Below, piece by piece: positions 6,941 through 10,968 of a DNA stretch of 10,968 nucleotides. Numbering within the stretch: position 1 is the stretch's first letter; every line of letters starts with the position of its first letter. Below the pieces are notes generated by a model. The model worked only from the letters and a program-made list of their open reading frames with translations. It made no database searches and was not told the origin of the DNA. Where the stretch lies: assembly GCA_015067385.1 (NCBI GenBank), contig SVMP01000062.1, positions 1 through 10,968 on the forward strand, written 5' to 3'. Position numbers and translations under genes: made by a program. This DNA is from Oscillospiraceae bacterium (GTDB lineage: Bacteria; Bacillota; Clostridia; Oscillospirales; UBA644).

Positions 6941-6969
6941 TTGACAAAACACTTTAAGTGTGATAATAT
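6941..6969 (+). promoter_or_regulatory. Promoter of the small HTH gene with a palindromic operator in the spacer
   Basis: TTGACA (6941-6946), a 17-base spacer and TAATAT (6964-6969) form the promoter; GATAAT at 6962 is an alternative -10 with a short spacer. The spacer contains ACACTT-T-AAGTGT (6949-6961), a 13-bp perfect palindrome placed where a bound repressor would block RNA polymerase. The adjacent gene encodes a small HTH protein, so autoregulation is the natural reading (inference). Confidence 0.65.
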
Positions 6970-7011
6970 TAATTTATAAATCACAATATGTGAATAATAA
7001 GAAGGGAAATA

Positions 7012-7266
7012 ATGACGTTACAACAAAAATTACAAAGACTTATCAATGAAAAACAGATAACACTCGGAATAATTTCCGAAAAGACAGGCGTAACGCCGCG
7101 AACGATACAAAACTATGCAAGGGGAAAAACCGTTCCGAAAACACAGGAAAAATATCTGACTGTCTGCGAGCAGATAGACGAATTATATAAAAAATATCCA
7201 AACAAAAAGCCGACATCGAAATATTCCGTATTCAGGAAATACGTTAAGACAAAATTATCCCGATAA
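7012..7266 (+). CDS. Small helix-turn-helix (XRE-like) DNA-binding protein
   Basis: This 84-residue basic protein has the Cro/C1-type pattern. IISEKTGVTPRTIQNYARGK (residues 20-39) gives the two HTH helices with the typical GVTPRTIQNYARG turn and recognition helix, followed by VPK, as in XRE repressors. After about residue 60 a lysine-rich tail (KKYPNKKPTSKYSVFRKYVK) replaces any sensor domain, so it is a minimal DNA binder. AAGGG five bases before the ATG supports the start. It is divergent from the 507-aa operon (197-base shared gap) and its promoter contains a palindrome, pointing to self-regulation and possibly control of the divergent operon. Its stop is one base from the stop of the convergent pseudogene. 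Confidence 0.8.
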   Translation: MTLQQKLQRLINEKQITLGIISEKTGVTPRTIQNYARGKTVPKTQEKYLTVCEQIDELYKKYPNKKPTSKYSVFRKYVKTKLSR

Positions 7267-7267
7267 T

Positions 7268-8272
7268 TTACAAGGGAATATTATCATTTGCAAGATAGCT
7301 TGAATACGACTGAGGTAAGAGGCGTCTTATTGAAATGAGAACCTCATAGTGAGTTTTATTTTTTCTAAAAAGGACATTGCCGCCGCGACGTTCAACGACC
7401 TTTCTGACAAAGAAAAGAGAAGTTTTTCTGTTTTTATTTTGCAGAGAAAAAGCCTTATCCACCGAAAAAGAACGTTTCTGAGCAGGAATGGAAAAGAAAA
7501 GCAGCGCATGAGAAGTTGACTTTTAAACATTGACCTTGATAGATGTTGAACCGTCATTGTCCTCAAGAAGAAAAGAAACTGTATCGGACAGAACGGATTG
7601 CAGTTCCGATTTATTATACAAAACATCTATCTCTTCATAAAAGACATCACTCATATCAAAAACGCCGAGGACTCTGTCCATATCGAAAAGTAACCGTAAA
7701 AGATCAATTCTTTCGACATTATTTTCGGCAAACAAAGACTGAAGCCGCATAACCGATTTCAGATTTTCCATCATGGAATCGACACGTGAAATACTATTCG
7801 TAATATTATAAATATCAGACAGCATCATCTTATCAGATGAATTGACAACCGTTTGTTTCAGACGGTCTATTGAACTGCTTATTTTTCTTATTTGAGTATC
7901 ATATTCAAGCACAAAGGTATCAACAATAGCTTTTTCATTACGAAAGCCATCGGTTGATTTGTAAATACTGAAAGAGTGCTCCGCCATAACAAAAGCATGA
8001 TGTGTTCCGTCAAAAGAAAAAGGGATAAAAGTCAGAAAAATATATCCTCCGAAATTACCCTTGAGCCGAACGATCTCACCCTTACGAAGCTGTGAAACAA
8101 TACCATGGACTTCATTTGAAAGAAACGACAAAAGAGAGGTCGTTCTGCACAGAGACGAAAGAGTGTTTTCGGCGGCAGTATTGTAATATTCAACAGAAAG
8201 AGTGTCGGTTACTATTATAACAGGAAATGAGACATCGTCGTACATTTCATATTTGGAATCATGTTTTATCAT
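7268..8272 (-). pseudogene. Degenerate PAS/histidine-kinase-like gene with an in-frame TAA
   Basis: An intact frame of 249 codons runs from ATG 8272 to a TAA at 7523-7525. The same frame then stays open for 84 more codons to a TAA at 7268. The first part has a PAS-like start (FPVIIVTDTLSVEYYNTAAE, ~16-35), then long helices (~110-185) like a kinase dimerisation domain, and the start of an ATPase domain ending in TSIKVNV. The part after the stop contains FFVRKVVERRGGNVLF, which matches the final helix-strand of HATPase_c (GLYIVKKIVE-HGG type). Full length would be 334 residues. The phospho-accepting His is absent from the helix, and the N box and DxGxG are not recognisable, so even the unbroken protein looks like a pseudokinase. 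GAGGG precedes the ATG by four bases. A sequencing error or a recent nonsense mutation would both fit; the 249-aa product might also be stable. Confidence 0.7.
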
Positions 8273-8377
8273 ATTGCCCTCGCTAAAGACTCGGATTTTT
8301 GTTAAATATAGACAAAAATACGGTATGTATGTTACTTATGTTCTATGATGATAATTTTTTTAATTTGACTAAAATTC

Positions 8378-8406
8378 TTGATTATGACATATTTTTCGTA
8401 TACAAT
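8378..8406 (+). promoter_or_regulatory. Promoter of gap
   Basis: TTGATT (8378-8383), a 17-base spacer and TACAAT (8401-8406) lie about 48 bases before the gap ATG. A second, weaker pair, TTGACT (8365-8370) and CATATT (8388-8393), overlaps it. The leader is AT-rich with no evident riboswitch. Confidence 0.75.
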
Positions 8407-8454
8407 AATTATGGCATAAAATTTTAAATATTATATACATGGAGGATTACACCA

Positions 8455-9474
8455 ATGTCCATTAAAGTTGCAATCAATGGTTTCGGTCGTATCGGCCGTC
8501 TCGCATTCCGTCAGATGTTCGGCGCTGAAGGCTACGAAGTAGTTGCTATCAACGACCTTACAAGCCCCAAAATGCTCGCTCATCTTCTCAAATATGATAC
8601 CGCTCAGGGTCGTTACGACGGTCACACCGTAGAAGCTGACGATGAAGCAGGTACCATCACCGTAGACGGCAAAGTTCTCAAGATCTATGCTGAAAAGAAC
8701 GCTGCTGACTGCCCCTGGGCTGAACTCGGTGTTGACGTTGTTCTCGAATGTACCGGTTTCTACACTTCCAAAGAAAAATCCATGGCTCACATTCAGGCAG
8801 GTGCTAAGAAAGTTGTTATCTCTGCTCCCGCAGGCAACGATCTTAAGACCATCGTTTACAGCGTAAACGAAAACACCCTTACTGCTGAAGATCAGATCAT
8901 CTCTGCTGCTTCCTGCACCACCAACTGCCTCGCTCCCATGGCTAAGGCTCTTAACGATTACGCTCCCGTTCTCTCCGGTATCATGACCACTGTTCATGCT
9001 TACACCGGCGACCAGATGATCCTCGACGGTCCCCACAGAAAAGGCGACCTCAGAAGAGCAAGAGCAGGCGCTGCTAACATCGTTCCCAACTCCACCGGCG
9101 CTGCTAAAGCTATCGGTCTCGTAATTCCCGAACTCAACGGCAAACTCATCGGTTCTGCTCAGAGAGTTCCCACAGCTACCGGTTCTACCACTATTCTCGT
9201 AGCTGTTGTTAAAGGCAAGGATGTTACCAAAGAAGGCATCAACGCTGCTATGAAGGCTGCTGCTTCCGAATCTTTCGGTTACAACACCGACGAAATCGTT
9301 TCTTCCGACGTTATCGGTATGCGTTACGGTTCTCTCTTTGATGCTACCCAGACCATGGTTACCAAAATTGATGACGACACCTATCAGGTACAGGTAGTTT
9401 CTTGGTACGACAACGAAAACTCCTACACCAGCCAGATGGTTAGAACCATCAAATACTTCGCTGAACTCAACTAA
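8455..9474 (+). CDS. gap: Glyceraldehyde-3-phosphate dehydrogenase, type I
   Basis: The enzyme oxidises and phosphorylates glyceraldehyde 3-phosphate to 1,3-bisphosphoglycerate with NAD in glycolysis, in the cytosol. The 339-residue length is normal. INGFGRIGRLAFRQ (7-20) is the dinucleotide site, and the Asp in INDLTS fits NAD preference. SCTTNC holds the catalytic Cys154, and His181 in TVHAYTGDQ is the base. RRARAGAANIVPNSTGAAKAI and SWYDNE are family-typical. GGAGG nine bases before the ATG fixes the start. Codons are strikingly uniform (GCT, GTT, AAC, CTC, ATC, CCC) compared with the neighbours, as expected for one of the most highly expressed genes. It is a single-gene unit with its own promoter and terminator, and no pgk or tpi follows. 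Confidence 0.97.
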   Translation: MSIKVAINGFGRIGRLAFRQMFGAEGYEVVAINDLTSPKMLAHLLKYDTAQGRYDGHTVEADDEAGTITVDGKVLKIYAEKNAADCPWAELGVDVVLECTGFYTSKEKSMAHIQAGAKKVVISAPAGNDLKTIVYSVNENTLTAEDQIISAASCTTNCLAPMAKALNDYAPVLSGIMTTVHAYTGDQMILDGPHRKGDLRRARAGAANIVPNSTGAAKAIGLVIPELNGKLIGSAQRVPTATGSTTILVAVVKGKDVTKEGINAAMKAAASESFGYNTDEIVSSDVIGMRYGSLFDATQTMVTKIDDDTYQVQVVSWYDNENSYTSQMVRTIKYFAELN

Positions 9475-9491
9475 TAATTGAATAAAGCTAT

Positions 9492-9526
9492 AAAAACCTC
9501 AATCATTTCTGATTGAGGTTTTTTTT
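9492..9526 (+). terminator. Terminator of gap, bidirectional with ptsH
   Basis: CCTCAATCA (9497-9505), loop TTTC, TGATTGAGG (9510-9518), then eight T; the stem extends by A-T pairs at its base. On the minus strand the same hairpin is followed by TTTTT, so it can also end the convergent ptsH transcript. Confidence 0.95.
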
Positions 9527-9546
9527 AAGACAAAAAATACAAACAG

Positions 9547-9816
9547 TTAAATCAAGCCCGAAAAACCTGAATTAATAATCTCGCAAAGAGCTTTGATAGC
9601 TTCGTTTTCATCAGGTCCATCAGCAATAATATTTATTTCATTATCTTTTGTTACACCAAGGGACAGCACGCCGAGAAGGCTTTTGGCATTGACCCTACGT
9701 TCTTCACGCTCGATCCAAAGAGAACATTTAAAATCGTTAGCTTTCTGTATAAAACAAGTTGCAGGTCTTGCATGAAGACCAACGGAATTAGTTACTGTAA
9801 CTTTTTGATTAATCAT
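9547..9816 (-). CDS. ptsH: HPr phosphocarrier protein of the PTS
   Basis: HPr passes phosphate from enzyme I to sugar-specific EIIA proteins and, in Firmicutes, also signals catabolite repression. The 89-residue length is standard. GLHARPA places the phosphorylated His at residue 15, and NAKSLLGVLSLG places the HPr-kinase target Ser at exactly 46. Having both makes this HPr rather than Crh, which lacks His15. AAGGGG seven bases before the ATG supports the start. The gene stands alone: no enzyme I gene (ptsI) follows, because the next feature downstream is the terminator shared with gap. Being beside gap is metabolically apt, since HPr kinase responds to glycolytic intermediates such as fructose 1,6-bisphosphate. 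Confidence 0.95.
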   Translation of the reverse strand: MINQKVTVTNSVGLHARPATCFIQKANDFKCSLWIEREERRVNAKSLLGVLSLGVTKDNEINIIADGPDENEAIKALCEIINSGFSGLI

Positions 9817-9894
9817 TTATTTTCCCCTTACTTTCGCAGAAAATATAAAACCATAAATATCAAATAATGATTTTGTCGCATATTCATATGTAAT

Positions 9895-9923
9895 ATTATA
9901 CTACATTAATTCGAACTTGTCAA
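9895..9923 (-). promoter_or_regulatory. Consensus promoter of ptsH
   Basis: On the minus strand TTGACA (9923-9918), 17 bases and TATAAT (9900-9895) form a perfect housekeeping promoter about 78 bases before the ptsH ATG. Confidence 0.9.
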
Positions 9924-10018
9924 TCTCAATTATTAACAAATTCATGCTTTATTCTATCATAAAAATTATATATATATTACAAACGACATAAACAATATGC
10001 AAATCGAAGAATAATCGG

Positions 10019-10038
10019 TTTAACAGTAAACTGTTGAA
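10019..10038. repeat. Short inverted repeat upstream of the T-box promoter
   Basis: TTTAACAG, loop TAAA, CTGTTGAA pairs over 8 bp with one T-G wobble. It ends about 20 bases before the -35 box of the T-box promoter. It could be an operator (for instance for the XRE-cupin protein downstream) or chance in AT-rich DNA; nothing else is visible between 9924 and 10058. Confidence 0.35.
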
Positions 10039-10058
10039 ATTAGTTCACAAATACCCTC

Positions 10059-10087
10059 TTGACAAACAAACTTCTTTGGAGTATAAT
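10059..10087 (+). promoter_or_regulatory. Consensus promoter of the T-box leader
   Basis: TTGACA (10059-10064), a 17-base spacer and TATAAT (10082-10087) match the consensus perfectly. Initiation near 10094 would place the whole T-box in the leader. A strong constitutive promoter is expected where control acts at the terminator. Confidence 0.92.
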
Positions 10088-10109
10088 AACAGAAAATTTG
10101 AATATCACA

Positions 10110-10375
10110 AAAAATAACGACTACGACGAAGACGGTCGGATCGAAGAGCCTGGAGAGAGTTGGCGGTTGCTGCGAGCCAATGGTGAAGCTTTCCAATGAC
10201 CCATCACTTCTGAGTCGGAGGACCGAAAGCGAAAGCAAGTAGACTTCTCCCGTATTGCTGCGTTAAAGCAAAGAGCTTGATAGAGCTTAAAAGTGGCGAA
10301 AGTATTTTCGCAATTTGAGTGGTACCGCGGGTTATACAACTCGTCTCAAAAGAAATTTTGGGACGGGTTTTTTTG
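10110..10375 (+). ncRNA. T-box riboswitch leader, specifier probably ATC (Ile)
   Basis: The conserved T-box AGTGGTACCGCGG lies at 10319-10330 and flanking bases. TGGT (10320-10323) would pair with a tRNA 3' end having discriminator A. Stem I is readable: base CGGTC (10133-10137) with GACCG (10221-10225), GAAG (10143-10146) with CTTC (10207-10210), GGAGAG (10152-10157) with CTTTCC (10189-10194), and TTGGC with GCCAA (10160-10164, 10176-10180). The trinucleotide directly before A-CTTC-TGAG is ATC (10203-10205). In the known arrangement (specifier, purine, C-helix, K-turn GAG) this is the specifier, giving isoleucine; CCC at 10200-10202 (proline) is the alternative. GCGAAA/TTTCGC (10296-10311) is probably stem III. 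Uncharged tRNA would favour readthrough into the XRE-cupin gene. Confidence 0.93.
10340..10374 (+). terminator. Regulated terminator of the T-box
   Basis: Bases 10340-10351 pair with 10356-10367 over 12 bp, including two T-G wobbles, around a GAAA loop, followed by seven T. Its left arm overlaps ACTC (10339-10342), which can instead pair with GAGT (10317-10320) in the antiterminator, so the two folds exclude each other. Confidence 0.93.
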
Positions 10376-10409
10376 TTTTATTCAAACTGTTATCAAAAGG
10401 AGAAAAAAA

Positions 10410-10968
10410 ATGGATTACAGTTTAAAAGAAGTCGCAGGCAGAATCAAAGACCTGCGCGAAGCAAAAGGCTACACTCCGGAAGAATTGGCTAAACTTACAG
10501 GTGTAACTGTTGAAGATTATCTTCAACTTGAAAAAGGCGAAACGGATTTCAGCTTCACATTCATATACAAATGCGCAAAAGCGTGCGATGTTGAAGTTGT
10601 AGACATTCTCGAAGGTACAAGTTCCACTCTTAAATCATTTGCAATTACAAGAAAAGGCGAAGGCCTTAAAATTATAAAAAAGAAGGGCGTTGTTTACAGC
10701 AACTTAGCTCCAAAATTCAAAGAAAAGCTTGCAGAACCGTTCCTTGTTAAGTTCCCCTATCTTGAGGAAGAACAGAACACTCCGATCAAGCTCAACTCGC
10801 ACAACGGTCAGGAATTTGACGTTATCGTAAAAGGTTCTCTTAAAGTTCAGGTCGGCAGCCATGTTGACGTTCTCAACGAGGGCGACTCTATTTTCTACAA
10901 CAGCCTTATCCCCCACGGCATGATCGCAGTAAGCGAAGGCGGCTGCGAATTCCACGCTGTTGTTCTTA
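10410..10968 (+). CDS. XRE-family regulator with C-terminal cupin domain (partial, runs off the window)
   Basis: At least 186 residues are present, with no stop before the window ends. Residues ~5-62 form a Cro/C1-type HTH (VAGRIKDLREAKGYTPEELA, then a VTVEDYLQLEKGE recognition part). From ~110 on is a cupin: HNGQEFDVIVKGSLKVQVG is motif 1, and GDSIFYNSLIPHGMIAV is motif 2, with a probable metal- or ligand-binding His. AGGAG seven bases before the ATG supports the start. Such HTH-cupin proteins usually sense a small molecule. From memory, this subgroup in clostridia often precedes an AMP-forming acyl-CoA synthetase and 2-oxoacid:ferredoxin oxidoreductase genes; those would lie beyond this window. 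Its translation depends on T-box readthrough. Only a short C-terminal part should be missing. Confidence 0.92.
   Translation, partial: MDYSLKEVAGRIKDLREAKGYTPEELAKLTGVTVEDYLQLEKGETDFSFTFIYKCAKACDVEVVDILEGTSSTLKSFAITRKGEGLKIIKKKGVVYSNLAPKFKEKLAEPFLVKFPYLEEEQNTPIKLNSHNGQEFDVIVKGSLKVQVGSHVDVLNEGDSIFYNSLIPHGMIAVSEGGCEFHAVVL

Noticed and set aside
7523..7525. Stop-codon recoding or an alternative genetic code at the kinase TAA
   Set aside because: TAA ends other genes in the window (GH31, gap, the HTH gene) and there is no recoding signal; a mutation or sequencing error is simpler.
7327..7626. A 99-codon minus-strand frame overlapping the kinase-like gene, suggesting a frameshift
   Set aside because: The kinase continues in its own frame after the TAA, with a matching HATPase end, so the break is nonsense, not a frameshift; this other frame is a shadow.
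8431..9036. A 201-codon open frame antisense to gap
   Set aside because: It lies wholly opposite the strongly codon-biased GAPDH gene. The GCT/GTT/CTC codon bias keeps the reverse frame open, and its product is not recognisable.
10020..10339. Minus-strand open frames across 10020-10339
   Set aside because: They run through the T-box leader, whose conserved RNA structure explains the sequence; no ribosome binding site or recognisable product was seen.

Overview
The window looks like chromosome from a low- to moderate-GC gut-type member of the Firmicutes, most likely class Clostridia (Oscillospiraceae/Ruminococcaceae-like). Support comes from purine-rich Shine-Dalgarno sites before almost every gene, three textbook TTGACA-N17-TATAAT-like promoters, a T-box leader, an HPr carrying both His15 and Ser46, a DUF6487-type zinc ribbon, and an XRE-cupin regulator of a kind I know from clostridia. 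The species cannot be named from the sequence.

Layout. Bases 1-36 are the 3' end of a tRNA (probably Leu), followed by a strong terminator, an AT-rich imperfect inverted repeat and a second terminator-like hairpin. A promoter at 305-333 then drives a plus-strand pair: a uroporphyrinogen-decarboxylase-fold (corrinoid methyltransferase-like) protein and a large cytoplasmic GH31 glycoside hydrolase. A perfect 8-bp hairpin lies between the hydrolase's ribosome binding site and its ATG. The 386-base convergent gap after it (3894-4279) holds a compact array of small hairpins. The array has GTGATA/TATCAC ends and is flanked by TTAGC on both sides, so it looks like a small non-coding mobile element. 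A bidirectional terminator and a 19-bp inverted repeat follow.

Bases 4280-6814 are a three-gene minus-strand operon: an unrecognised 507-aa protein, a 74-aa zinc-ribbon protein and a class I SAM methyltransferase, the last two overlapping by ATGA. Divergent from it is a small HTH gene whose promoter spacer contains a 13-bp palindrome, probably its own operator. Tail to tail with that gene is a degenerate sensor-kinase-like gene (7268-8272, minus) broken by one in-frame TAA. The C-terminal ATPase-like segment continues in the same frame beyond the stop.

Bases 8378-9526 carry glyceraldehyde-3-phosphate dehydrogenase with its own promoter, highly biased codons and a strong terminator. That terminator is shared with the convergent ptsH (HPr) gene, which has a perfect consensus promoter. 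Glycolysis and sugar-uptake control therefore sit side by side. The right end holds a consensus promoter, a complete T-box riboswitch (best-guess specifier ATC, isoleucine) and an XRE-cupin regulator that runs off the window. Finding a T-box in front of a transcription regulator rather than an aminoacyl-tRNA synthetase is the most suggestive regulatory feature here. The genes it ultimately controls lie beyond base 10968.
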